The notes beneath the pieces are model-generated. The model saw only the letters and a list, made by a program, of their open reading frames with translations, was not told where the DNA came from and ran no database searches. Source: JAPOUP01 sp965221405 (GTDB lineage: Bacteria; Pseudomonadota; Alphaproteobacteria; Rhodobacterales; Rhodobacteraceae). From it: DNA of 64,000 bases. A program made the position numbers and the translations under genes. Below, piece after piece: positions 44,910-52,958 of this stretch (positions within the stretch are counted from its first letter, which is position 1; every line of letters begins with the position of its first letter). The DNA is taken from NCBI GenBank assembly GCA_965221405.1, contig CBDCSE010000001.1:682001-746000 (forward strand), given 5' to 3'.

Positions 44910-45854
44910 ATGATCACCGCAGGCGCCGGAATCGACGTGAGCAAGCGCACGCTCAACATTCACCTGAACGGGCGGGACGAGACCGCCACGAACGACACCG
45001 ACGGGTTCCGCAAGGTCGCCCGCCTCCTCAGGGACGGCGGTGTGGAGCGGGTCGTCATGGAGGCCACGGGGCGGATGCACCGCGGCGTTGCGCGGTCCCT
45101 GCACGACCGGGGCTTCCGGGTCGTGGTGGTCAACCCCCGGCAGTCCCGGGACTTCGCCAGGCCCGGCGGTGAGCTGGCGAAGACCGACAGGGCCGGTGCG
45201 AGGGTGCTCGCGGCCTTCGGAGCCGCGTTCCCGGACATGGCGGCCACGGCGCCGGCCGACGTGACGGTTGACCGGCTCCGCGACATGCCGGTCCTGCGGG
45301 AGGCCCCCGTCGACCGGCGCACGGAGCCGGGGGCCGTTCCCGCCGGGGTCGGAGAGCCGGATCCCGACGGGCCCGTCCGGAGGGTGCTGGAGGAACCGGC
45401 CGCCGCCGTCCGCGGGTATGGCCGGCGGACCGGGGAACCCGGCAGGGGCTCGGAGAGCCTGGCGGAGAGCCGCCGCATCCCGGCCCCGGTGCCGGGCATC
45501 GGCCCGGTCACGGCCGCGTCCCCGGTCGCCTGGATGGGCGGGCCCGGCGCCATCGGCAACCGCCAGGCCGCGGCGCCGGGCGGCGTCGCGCCCTTCGCCC
45601 GCGACAGCGGCGCCCTGAAGGGCGGACGCCACATCGGCGGCGGGCGCAGGCGGCCCAGGGACGTCCCCTGCATGGCGGCGATGGCCGCCTGCACGTCCGA
45701 TCCCGAAATGGCGGCCCTCAACCGCCGGCCCGTGGAAAGGGGGAAACACCACAGGGTCGCGGTGACCGCGGTGATGCGCAGACCGGTCGTGACCGCGAAC
45801 GTCCCTGTCCGCGACCGGCGCATGTGGGAAGACAGGTCGGCGCCCGCCGCCTGA
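44910..45854 (+). CDS. IS110-family transposase (recombinase), full length
   Basis: 314 residues from ATG 44910 ('MITAGAGIDVSKRTLNIHLN'). RuvC-like DEDD region: D in 'GIDVSK', E in 'MEATGRMHR', D in 'KTDRAGA' (relatives usually have a further D where this has G). C-terminal Tnp_20 region: 'PGIGPVTAASPVAWMGG', serine in 'ARDSGALKGGRHIGGG'. Uninterrupted frame, unlike copies 1 and 3, but the changed fourth acid may impair it. Predicted to insert by bridge-RNA-guided recombination. Confidence 0.88.
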   Translation: MITAGAGIDVSKRTLNIHLNGRDETATNDTDGFRKVARLLRDGGVERVVMEATGRMHRGVARSLHDRGFRVVVVNPRQSRDFARPGGELAKTDRAGARVLAAFGAAFPDMAATAPADVTVDRLRDMPVLREAPVDRRTEPGAVPAGVGEPDPDGPVRRVLEEPAAAVRGYGRRTGEPGRGSESLAESRRIPAPVPGIGPVTAASPVAWMGGPGAIGNRQAAAPGGVAPFARDSGALKGGRHIGGGRRRPRDVPCMAAMAACTSDPEMAALNRRPVERGKHHRVAVTAVMRRPVVTANVPVRDRRMWEDRSAPAA

Positions 45855-46110
45855 CGCCCGGCGCTGGACCGGACCGACCAGCCGGCCGCGCCCCGCGGCC
45901 GGACCGCCTGCGCCCCGCGGCCGGACCGCCTGCGCCTGCCCGCACGGTGCCCGCCGGTGGAAAGCGGTGTGCAGAACCCGGATCCGGTGGCCCGGAAACC
46001 GTTCAAAAAGCCCGGATCCGGGCTTGACGCCAAACATGGATGCTCCATGGCGCAGACAAAATCAGCGCTCGCCCGGGGTGGAATGCACCGGCACTGATTT
46101 AACCACGCCG

Positions 46111-46411
46111 CTTCCACTCCGAAGTGCAACATCAGCCAGCGAGGGCGAAGCCCGAGCGGCGGCGGTCCCTTCACCGGGAGGCTTAGCCAGTCTTCCGGGG
46201 CGGTGCAAGCCCTGCCCCCTCAGGGCGGCTGCGCCTGGCGGAAGGCCTCGGACGGGGTGAGGTAGCCCAGCGCCTTGCGCGGGCGTGCGTTGAGCCGGTC
46301 ATGGACGGCCGACGGCGGCCGCCGTCTTCCTCCCGACCCTTTCGAGAAGGGTGTACCTGGACGCCCTGTCCACCAGGGAGACAGGCGCGCCGCCGTAAGC
46401 CGTGTCAGGGT
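46111..46411 (-). mobile_element. IS30-family 3' end fragment with its right terminal repeat
   Basis: The right end 'ttccactccgaagtgcaac' is at 46112-46130, the counterpart of the 17737 end. It holds the non-coding tail (46138-46214, repeated at 49308-49380) and two transposase pieces: the C-terminus ('NARPRKALGYLTP') and part of the core ('VSLVDRASRYTLLERV') joined by a deletion. Confidence 0.7.
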
Positions 46412-46448
46412 GCGGGGGGGGGGGGGGGGGGGGGGTCAAGTGTCTCAT
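46391..46448 (-). pseudogene. 5' fragment of a second poly-C leader gene, cut by IS30 sequence
   Basis: Starts ATG 46448 with a GGAGG site upstream, reads 'MRHLT', then a run of 22 C, then 'gcaccctgacacggcttacg', homologous to the 20594 gene up to the start of its signal peptide. With 22 C the frame does not lead into the signal-peptide frame (21 would), so this copy is out of phase. It then joins IS30 transposase sequence and the body is lost. The upstream 70 bases are also shared, including the TCCGAT-N5-ATCGGA palindrome. Confidence 0.7.
46414..46435. repeat. run of 22 G (C22 in the coding strand)
   Basis: Counted directly; tract of the second poly-C gene copy, two bases longer than the 20608 tract. 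Confidence 0.9.
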
Positions 46449-46798
46449 GATGTCTCCTCCAGACGAATGAATAACTCCATTCCCTATCCGATGTGCGATC
46501 GGAAAGCAAGGGCATACGTTCGAATTTCAAACTGACTCACTACCGGACGATCGACCCGGTTGACGGGTGCATGGAGGCGGTTCAGAGTGCGGGGATGGAG
46601 GATACGCCAATTCCGAGCCCGAACCATGACGAATGCGCTCTTAGATACCCTGGCTGTCACGCGCCCGCTTAAGGCCCGGTCCTCCCGGTCCCGATCGTGC
46701 AACCGATCCGGACAAAGGTGCTTGACGACGGGTCGTTCAAGACGCAGTGTGTGCACTGTCATACATATCGTACACTCTCTGAAAATCAGGAGAAAGCC
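46449..46798. other. upstream region of the poly-C fragment and of relB
   Basis: 46449-46530 is homologous to the region before the 20594 gene. 46531-46798 shows no gene; the last 60 bases should hold the relB promoter and operator. TTGACG at 46722 is a possible -35 but no good -10 follows. Confidence 0.4.
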
Positions 46799-47017
46799 AT
46801 GCTGTCCATCCGTCTTCCGTCCGACGTCGAAGAACGTCTCGCCTTTCTGGCCCGAGAAACCGGAAGAACCAAGAGCTTTTACGCTCGTTCGGCTATCGTT
46901 GAGGCAATCGAGGACATGGAGGACGCCTATTTGAGCGAGGCGACTCTGGAGCGTATTCGACAGGGTAAGGAGGAGGTTCTGACGGCGGAAGAGATGTGGT
47001 GTGACCTGGACGATTGA
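46799..47017 (+). CDS. relB: RelB-like ribbon-helix-helix antitoxin
   Basis: 72 residues from ATG 46799 (purine-rich CAGGAG before it). 'MLSIRLPSDVEERLAFLARE' is the RHH DNA-binding strand and helix; 'SEATLERIRQGKEEVLTAEE' is the toxin-binding C-terminus. The toxin gene should start at GTG 47001, overlapping its end, but that gene is cut after eight codons. The antitoxin is thus an orphan. Confidence 0.85.
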   Translation: MLSIRLPSDVEERLAFLARETGRTKSFYARSAIVEAIEDMEDAYLSEATLERIRQGKEEVLTAEEMWCDLDD

Positions 47018-47024
47018 CTACGCG
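47001..47024 (+). pseudogene. relE: relE toxin, first codons only
   Basis: GTG start and 'MTWTIDY', the usual opening of RelE-family toxins, then an abrupt in-frame switch to IS110-B transposase ('ALQVSGTGWILAV'). The rest of relE is not found elsewhere in the window. Confidence 0.65.
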
Positions 47025-48159
47025 GCGCTGCAGGTGAGCGGCACGGGCTGGATCCTGGCGGTCGGCGATCCGTCCGACGCGTCGCGGACAGGCCTGTACG
47101 GGCTGGCGCCGCATGACGTGGACGGGCTGCTCGCGAAGCCGGTGCGGGCGCGGGAGCGGGCCGCCGCCGTCTCCGGCGGGGACGTCCGGGTGATGCTGGT
47201 CCACGGGGCCGGGTACGGGGGCTTCCGGCTGGCCCGCCGCCTGGAGGGCGAGGATCTCGGGGTGGTGGTCTGCGACCCGGCGAGCCTGGAGGTCGTCCGG
47301 CGCAGCAGGAAGGCGAAGACCGACCGGACCGGCGCGCGGAGGATGGTGCGGGCGCCGCCGTCCTGGGACGGCGGTGACCGTGACGCGATGTCCCCGGTGC
47401 GGATCCCGACCGTCGCGGAGGAGGAGGGGAGACGCCTGCCGCCCAGGCGTGAGCGGCTCGTGCGGGAACGCCGGCGGCTGGCGAACGCGGTCGCGGGACT
47501 CCTGAGGCTGCACGGCATTCCGCCCGGGGATCCGGCACGGAAGGGATACCGGGCGCGGCTCGGGGCATGCGGACCGCCTGCGGCACGGGACTGCCGCCGG
47601 GGCTTCTGGCCGAGATCGGGGGCATCCCCGGCCGCCTGGAGCTGGTGGTCACGGAGCTGCGGACGGCGGACAGGGTGGCGACGCCGGGTCGGCACGGGAG
47701 GCGGAGACGCCGCCCGGAGCCGCGCCGGCGGTTGTCCCGGCGCACGCCCGCCACGCGGCGGTGCCGGGCCGGCTGAGGGGGATCGGCCCGAACGACGCGC
47801 TGCTGCTGGGCGCGGAGCTGTCCTGCCGGGACCTGCGCAACCGGCGCGGGCCGGCCAGTCCCGCCGGGCCGGGGCCGGTGCCCTGGCCGGGCGGCGCGGT
47901 GGACCACGACCGGGGCATAAGCAAGGCCGGCAGCCCGATGCTGCGGAAACACCTGGCGCGGATGGCCTGGCGCTGGCTCCACCACCACCCCGACAGCGCG
48001 CTGTCGGGGTGGTCCGTGCAATACGTGAGCGCCCGCGACGGGCGGCCGGGCAGGCGCGGGATCGTGGCGCTGCCCGGGAAGCTGCTCGTGGCGCCGGTGC
48101 GGTTCGCCACCACCGGGCTGGTGCCCGAAGGCGCCGTCCTGTCGAAGGCGCCGGCGTAG
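47001..48159 (+). pseudogene. IS110-family transposase type B, copy 1, fused to the relE start
   Basis: Fragments in three frames: 'VRVMLVHGAGYGGFRLARRL' and 'SLEVVRRSRKAKTDRTGARR' up to about 47570; 'TGLPPGLLAEIGGIPGRLEL' to 47760; 'RLRGIGPNDALLLGAELSCR', 'KAGSPMLRKHLARMAWRWLH' and the end 'LVPEGAVLSKAPA'. The N-terminus is replaced by the relE leader in frame. Family-conserved acidic residues appear as G (for example 'KTDRTGA'). Confidence 0.85.
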
Positions 48160-48520
48160 GGGGAGGCGAACACCGGACACCGAACACCCGGGCGGCCCGA
48201 CGGGGCCCTCGGGGAACCCGGGTAGGGCGTGTGACCGGCGCGGGGCATGGTTCGCCGCATCCCGCGGCACCGTCCATCCAGATGGGTCCCGCCCTCCCGG
48301 AACGTCGCACCGCCCGAACGGGGCACCCTGGTCACGGGGCCGGCGTCCGCCGGCCAACCGAACCGGACAGGAGCCTGGACGCGCCGTCGGGTGTTAGGCG
48401 CTCCCTGGAAAGCGATGTTCCGCCTGGAGAATCCCCGAGAGGCGCCGAGCCGCCCCAGAGAGGAGACGGATCGATGTGACACGTCATGAAGAAAGCGCTT
48501 GACGGGAGGGGGCTCATAAG
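47025..48520 (+). mobile_element. IS110-family element type B, copy 1 (left end lost)
   Basis: Includes the transposase pseudogene and a 360-base non-coding right part (48160-48520) that recurs at 50715-51092. Its end 'ctcataagagc' meets IS110-A copy 3. Confidence 0.75.
48160..48520 (+). repeat. non-coding right part of IS110-B, copy 1
   Basis: Similar to 50715-51092 throughout, including 'ggtcacggggccgg', 'cggacaggagcctggacgcg' and the end 'ctcataagagc'. In IS1111-type members of the IS110 family the guide RNA lies on this side, so a bridge RNA could be encoded here. Confidence 0.65.
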
Positions 48521-48526
48521 AGCACC

Positions 48527-48995
48527 CTCTGGACGGGCCCGTCGGGATCCGGCTCTCTGACCCCGGCGGGAACCGCCTCGGTTCCGCGCGCCGGTCGACG
48601 GGCGCCCCGCGCAGGCCCGGCATGTCGCGGAGCCTGCCGGCGGTCACGTCCGCCGGCGCCGCGGGCGCCATGTCCGGGAACGCGGCCCCGAAGGCCGCGG
48701 GCACCCCCGCGCCGGCCCTGCCGGTCCTCCCCGGCGCGCCGGGCCGGGGGAGGTCCCGGCACTGGCGCGGGTTGACGACGGCGACGGCGAAGCCCCGGTC
48801 GTGCAGCGACTGCAGGAGGGCCCTGTGCATCCGCCCCGTGGCCTCCATGACGGCCCGCTCCGCCTTCCCCCTCCTCAGGATGCCGGCGACCTTGCGGAAG
48901 CCGTCGGTGTCGTTGGTGGCGCTGTCGTCCCGCCCGTTGATGTGAATGTTCAGGGTGTGCCTGCTCACGTCGATTCCAGCGCCTGCGGTGGTCAT
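48527..48995 (-). pseudogene. IS110-A transposase, truncated and frameshifted (copy 3)
   Basis: From ATG 48995: 'MTTAGAGIDVSRHTLNIHIN' through 'AVMEATGRMHRALLQSLHDR' and 'GFAVAVVNPRQCRDLPRPG', after which the frame changes and the protein ends at the IS110-B junction. The C-terminal Tnp_20 domain is absent. Confidence 0.85.
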
Positions 48996-49306
48996 GGTCT
49001 CCCGCTCCTATCCTCGCGACGGTCCGGTTCTCGACCCAGCATCCATCCAGGACGCGGGAGGCTGACGGGAGGACGGGCCGGCCACGCTCGCCGACGGATC
49101 CGCTCGCGCGATCCAAGGGGCGTACGGTCCGACCCGTCCTGCGGGATCTCGCCCGCACCGCCGCCGCCAGGTCCTGGCGGCGGCGGTCCCGGCACCAGCA
49201 TCGACCGGGAGGGCGGCGGGAGCCAGGGGACGGTTTTTCCACAGGAATCCGCCCCCGACTTTTCCACAGCCACCTCCCCCGGTCAGTGCTGATTCGCTGA
49301 GCATAC
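48996..49306 (-). ncRNA. presumed bridge-RNA region of IS110-A copy 3
   Basis: Same place and length (311 bases) as in copy 2. The hairpin is a perfect 13-bp stem at 49157-49169/49175-49187 with a five-base loop. Confidence 0.5.
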
Positions 49307-49307
49307 G

Positions 49308-50222
49308 AGGGGCGAAGCCCGAGCGGCGGCGGTCCCTTCACCGAGAGGCTTAGCCAGTCTTCCGGGGCGGTGCAAGCCCGCCGGACGCAGGGAGAGCGGA
49401 GCCCGACCGGAGGACGGCGGGCCGCGGACAGCGCACATCTCTCCTCGGAGCCGCCCCCCTGGCGGCCCCGGAAGGCCCCCTCAGGGCGGCTGCGCCTGGT
49501 GGAAGGCCTCGGACGGGGTGAGTTAGCCCAGCGCCTTGCGCGGCCGCGCGTTGAGGCGGTCCTGGACGGCCTGCACCTCTGCGTCCGTCACCTTGCGGAA
49601 GTCCGTGCCCTTGGGCAGGTATCCCCGCACGAGGCCGTTGGTGTGCTCGTTCAGCCCGCGCTCCCAGGAGTGGTACGGGCGCGCGAAGAAGAACCCCGCG
49701 CCGAGCGCCTCCGACACGCGGGCGTGGTCCGCGAACTCCTTGCCGTTGTCCGCCGTGATTGTGTGGACCGGGGCCGGGAGGTCGCCGAGCATGCCGGTCA
49801 TGGCGGCCCCGACCGCGCCCGCCGTCTTCCGGTCGACGCGCCGGAGCAGGGTGTACCTGGACGCACGGTCCACCAGCGACACCAGCGCGCCGCTGTGGCC
49901 CTTGCCCACAATGGTGTCGGCCTCCCAGTCGCCGACCCGTTCCTTCGCCTCGACCGCCGCCGGACGCTCGGAGATGTCCACCCGGCCCGGGATGCGGCCC
50001 CGGCCGGAATGGCGGCCGCCCTTCCAGTTCGGCTTCCTGCCGCGGCGGCGGAGATGCCGCCAGAGACCGCCGCCGGCCTTCCGGTCGGCGTGGATGCGCT
50101 CGTAGATCCACTGACGCCCCGCCATCGGCGCGCCCTCCTTGCGGAGGCGCCCGGCGACCTGCTCCGGGCTCCAGCCCTCGGCCAGCCGCTCCTCCGCCAT
50201 GCGCCACAGCTCCGGCGTCATC
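49308..50222 (-). mobile_element. IS30-family fragment (N-terminus missing)
   Basis: Holds the IS30 3' non-coding tail (49308-49380 matches 46138-46214) and two thirds of the transposase; both sides are bounded by IS110 elements. Confidence 0.75.
49523..50222 (-). pseudogene. IS30-family transposase, catalytic part, with premature stop
   Basis: Best-preserved IS30 frame in the window: 'MTPELWRMAEERLAEGWSPE', 'ERVGDWEADTIVGKGHSGAL' (first D), 'ITADNGKEFADH' (second D) and 'HSWERGLNEHTNGLVRGYLP' (E). The helix-turn-helix end is missing beyond about 50222. The conserved 'ALGYLTP' has TAA instead of TAC (49525-49523), cutting off the last residues. Confidence 0.88.
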
Positions 50223-51095
50223 TTGCGCGCCACCGGAAGGCGGCGGCGCTCAGGTCGGCCCGGGAGGCGGATACGCCGCCCGGAACCGCTCCGGCGGAGG
50301 TCCCGGCGCACGCCCGCCAGGCCGCGGTTCTGGTCCGGCTCAGGGGGATCGGGCCGAACGACGCGCTGCTGCCGGGCGCGGAGCTCCTGTACCGCGACTT
50401 CCGCAACCGGCGCGAGCTGGCGAGCCTCGCGGGGCTGGCGCCGGTGCCGTGGCCGGGCGGCGGGGTCGACCACGCCCGGGGCCCGGCAAGGCCGGCAGCC
50501 CGATGCTGCGAAAGCATCCGGCGCGGATGGCCTGGCGCTGGCTGCGGCACCAGCCGGACAGTGCGCTGTCGAAGTGGTTCAGGCAATATGTGAGCGCCCG
50601 CGACGGGCGGCCGGGCAGGCGCGGGATCGTGGCGCTGGCTGGGAAGCTTCCGGTGGCCCTGTGGCGGTTCGCCACGACCGCACTGGCGCACGGGGGCGCC
50701 GTCCTGTCGAAGGCACGGGAGGGGGAGACCGGAACACCTGAACACCCGGGCGGCCCGACGGGGCCTCCGGGGAACCCGGGAAGGGCGTGTGACCGTGCGG
50801 GGGTTTGGTTCGCCGCGGACCGCGGCACCGTTTGCCCGGATGGGTCCCACCCCCCGGAACGTCGCGCCGCCCGGACGGGGCACCATGGTCACGGGGCCGG
50901 CACAGGCCGACGGCCAACCGAACCGAACCGGACAGGAGCCTGGACGCGCCGTCGGGCGCTCCCCTGGAAAGCGACGTTCAGCCCGGAGAGTCCCCGGTGG
51001 CGCCGAGGCGCCCGTAGCGCAGGGAGAGGACCGATGTGACGGTCATGGGGATTTATGAAAGGGGGGGCTTGACTGGAGAGGCCTCATAAGAGCCC
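50223..51095 (+). mobile_element. IS110-family element type B, copy 2 (3' part only)
   Basis: Starts at sequence equivalent to 47685 of copy 1 and runs to the same right end ('cctcataagagc' near 51092). Transposase pieces in two or more frames ('LRGIGPNDALLPGAELLYRD', 'RNRRELASLAGLAPVPW', 'LRKHPARMAWRWLRHQPDSA'). The IS30 fragment lies where the 5' half should be. Confidence 0.78.
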
Positions 51096-51477
51096 CCGCC
51101 GGACACAAAATGTGGACATGCCTTGGTCAAAGGGATAAGCCTTCCCTCCGAATTGTCTCCTGAAGGCAGGTGACCAGATGAAGTGGCGACACAGCGAATG
51201 ACTGCTTTGGCCATGGTGCTGGCACAACGCCATGGCCGAGTGGCCGTCGGGCGCAATTCTGCGTCCGCAAGAGTGCAGCAGCGAGCCGGTGCCAGCCTTC
51301 CGGCGGGATTTGCCGTGACAGTCTTCCTAGCAAATACTTTGGTGCGCCCGACACACGGACGAATGCACCGGTCCGCCTTCGTCACTTGGTATCACCGATC
51401 CCCTTGCGGGACGTTCCCGTCCTTTCACGCCAATTCCCGACTTTCCTGTCCGAGCGACGCGCGGTAGTTCCCGGCAG
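51096..51477. other. unassigned region after the IS pile
   Basis: Frames on both strands are short and of uneven composition; no family is recognised. Some may be IS debris. Confidence 0.4.
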
Positions 51478-52314
51478 ATGAAACGCGATGCGCCAAAGGT
51501 CGTGAGCTTCAGGAAGGCCGTGCCCGTGCACGCCGCTCTGAAGGAGCTGTGGCGGCTGCAGCCGGGGAGCCTTGCGCAACCGACCGGGATTCACGAAGTT
51601 CGGCAGGACGCCGCCTTCCGTCGCCTGCTCGACACCTGCCGCGACGCCTATCCAGTGGCCGACGGACGCGGTCTGGAGAGCGCTCTTGTTGAAGACAGCA
51701 GATGGTGCGCGCAGCTCATCCGCCGACTCCCTGCCATGCCCGGCCCCACCTTCGTTGACGTGCGCCGCGCCCCGTTGTTGGATTTCTGATTGATCCGTTG
51801 CGGATTTCCCGCACCGGTTAACATGTGCGATTTCATTGAAAATATCTTCTGCGGAGGGAATGACCTTCAGTCTTTCGAGACCGAGAATGAAAGACCACGT
51901 TGTCAGTTTTGATACGTTCGGACCAAAATCCATGGTTTTGATCTTCTGATCTTCAAAGATCAAGGGCGCGTCGTCTCTTTCGTCCATGGTCTCACGTAGA
52001 GAATTTGAGAATTGCCAGATGGATGTCTCTCCTGCATCCTTGATACGTTTCAGGACAGATTTTCGGTCTTCCGGAATTGACCTCCAAAGCAATCCGATAC
52101 TGGTTTCCACCGCCTGAACCTGATTGCCGCGGGCTTCGAACCATTTTTTGAAAACATGTCGATCAGGCGCTCCGGGCGTTCCTCTCAGCAATTCTTCCGC
52201 TACCATGTCGGTAATAAGGATAGAGCATCTGAATCGATCCAGAAGATCAAGACGATCAATCCGACCGAGTGATATCAGCGGACCGCTATCTGGAATAACA
52301 ATTTCAGTTGCCAT
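51382..52314 (-). CDS. PIN-domain toxin (DUF3368-like), with a chimeric 3' extension
   Basis: From ATG 52314: 'MATEIVIPDSGPLISLGRID' (first catalytic D), 'ITDMVAEELLRG' (E), 'AGETSIWQFSNSL' and 'LIFEDQKIKTMDF' (further acids). The PIN fold ends near residue 165 ('SAEDIFNEIAHVNR'); the remaining 140 residues, opposite the plus-strand frame 51478-51789, look non-natural, so the true gene was probably cut near 51790 and the frame extended by chance. PIN toxins are usually RNases. Its partner is encoded just upstream. Confidence 0.7.
   Translation of the reverse strand: MATEIVIPDSGPLISLGRIDRLDLLDRFRCSILITDMVAEELLRGTPGAPDRHVFKKWFEARGNQVQAVETSIGLLWRSIPEDRKSVLKRIKDAGETSIWQFSNSLRETMDERDDAPLIFEDQKIKTMDFGPNVSKLTTWSFILGLERLKVIPSAEDIFNEIAHVNRCGKSATDQSEIQQRGAAHVNEGGAGHGRESADELRAPSAVFNKSALQTASVGHWIGVAAGVEQATEGGVLPNFVNPGRLRKAPRLQPPQLLQSGVHGHGLPEAHDLWRIAFHLPGTTARRSDRKVGNWRERTGTSRKGIGDTK
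51478..51789 (+). CDS. unassigned 103-residue ORF
   Basis: 'MKRDAPKVVSFRKAVPVHAA' ... 'LQPGSLAQPTGIHEVRQDAA' ... 'TFVDVRRAPLLDF'. The composition is more natural than the opposite strand here, so this is probably the real frame, perhaps the end of a larger gene. It overlaps the doubtful 3' extension of the PIN toxin on the other strand. No function assigned. Confidence 0.35.
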   Translation: MKRDAPKVVSFRKAVPVHAALKELWRLQPGSLAQPTGIHEVRQDAAFRRLLDTCRDAYPVADGRGLESALVEDSRWCAQLIRRLPAMPGPTFVDVRRAPLLDF

Positions 52315-52546
52315 GGATTGAGGCTTCCATCTCTTTCATCAATGGCATGGCTTCTTCAAGCTCGGACTCAACGTCTTCCGGTGAAGGTCTGGGTGGGGGG
52401 AAACCCCGATCCGCGAGAGCGTTGAGAACCTCGGTCCATGTAGCTGCATGAAGAGCCGTTTTGGCTTCTTCTTGCGACACAATTCCTTTGGATACACCCA
52501 ACAGGATTTGCGTTGTCGTCATCATGTGGTCAATCGGACGATTCAT
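52304..52546 (-). CDS. putative antitoxin paired with the PIN toxin
   Basis: 80 residues: 'MNRPIDHMMTTTQILLGVSK' ... 'ALHAATWTEVLNALADRGF' ... 'SELEEAMPLMKEMEASIHGN'. Its stop overlaps the toxin start by 11 bases, as in TA operons. The acidic C-terminus would bind the toxin. I do not recognise an established antitoxin family; position and size are the evidence. Confidence 0.65.
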   Translation of the reverse strand: MNRPIDHMMTTTQILLGVSKGIVSQEEAKTALHAATWTEVLNALADRGFPPPRPSPEDVESELEEAMPLMKEMEASIHGN

Positions 52547-52609
52547 CCAAGTCTCTCCAGCTCAAGTTCACATATCACACCGGACTGAAAACAATCAAAC
52601 TTTCCGCTT

Positions 52610-52902
52610 TTCCGGCCCCGGCCGATGGGCTGAACACTCAGGATTATGGCCATTCGGCCATCAAGGCAGAGATGGAACACTCCCCCGCAAAATTCGGTAG
52701 AGAAACGGAGAAGGATCCGTTAAACGTGCAGCGTTCGGCAATGGGTTGGCCGCCGTGGAGCACGGGCAAAAGGGAGTCTTCCACGAGTTCTCCAAGAGGC
52801 ACCTGCAGAGATACGTGGGCGAGCTCCGGTCGCCATAACATCCGCAGCGCCGACACCATCGACCAGATGGCAGACATAGCCGCCCGGATGGCCGGGAATT
52901 AA
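52610..52902 (+). pseudogene. IS1595-family (ISXO2-like) transposase C-terminal remnant
   Basis: 'HEFSKRHLQRYVGELRS' in one frame and 'GRHNIRSADTIDQMADIAAR' in the next match the last conserved blocks of this transposase family. At least one frameshift; the rest is missing. Confidence 0.72.
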
Positions 52903-52958
52903 CCGCGCTATGTTGACCTTATCGAAGACAGCGGGCTGGATTCAGGGGCGCGGGCGTG

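Larger units (their letters stand above)
44599..46042 (+). mobile_element. IS110-family element type A, copy 2, inserted in IS630-B
   Basis: About 1444 bases. Left junction ...ATCCTC then 'gtatgctcagcgaa'; right end 'catggatg' followed by CTCCATGG. Without the element IS630-B reads ATCCTCCATGG, so CTC is the shared core. No inverted repeats. Confidence 0.88.
43974..46106 (-). mobile_element. second IS630-type element (IS630-B), split by IS110-A
   Basis: Terminal 'tatcccaatttcattgaatt' at 43974, similar to but distinct from the copy 1/2 ends. The interior is divided by an IS110-A at 44599-46042, and the N-terminal half is missing beyond about 46106, where IS30 sequence begins. Confidence 0.78.
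48527..49306 (-). mobile_element. IS110-family element type A, copy 3, 3'-truncated
   Basis: Left end 'gtatgctcagcgaat' (minus strand from 49306) again preceded by CTC (49309-49307). The recombinase is truncated after about 155 codons by IS110-B. Target sequence is IS30 3' non-coding DNA (same sequence uninterrupted at 46138). Confidence 0.82.

Noticed and set aside
44883..46174. two minus-strand frames of about 400 codons
   Set aside because: Antisense of the IS110-A transposase, which is intact on the plus strand.
48160..48479. C-terminal continuation of the 47001 frame
   Set aside because: The frame stays open only by G+C bias through the IS110-B non-coding right part; the transposase ends at 48159 in another frame.
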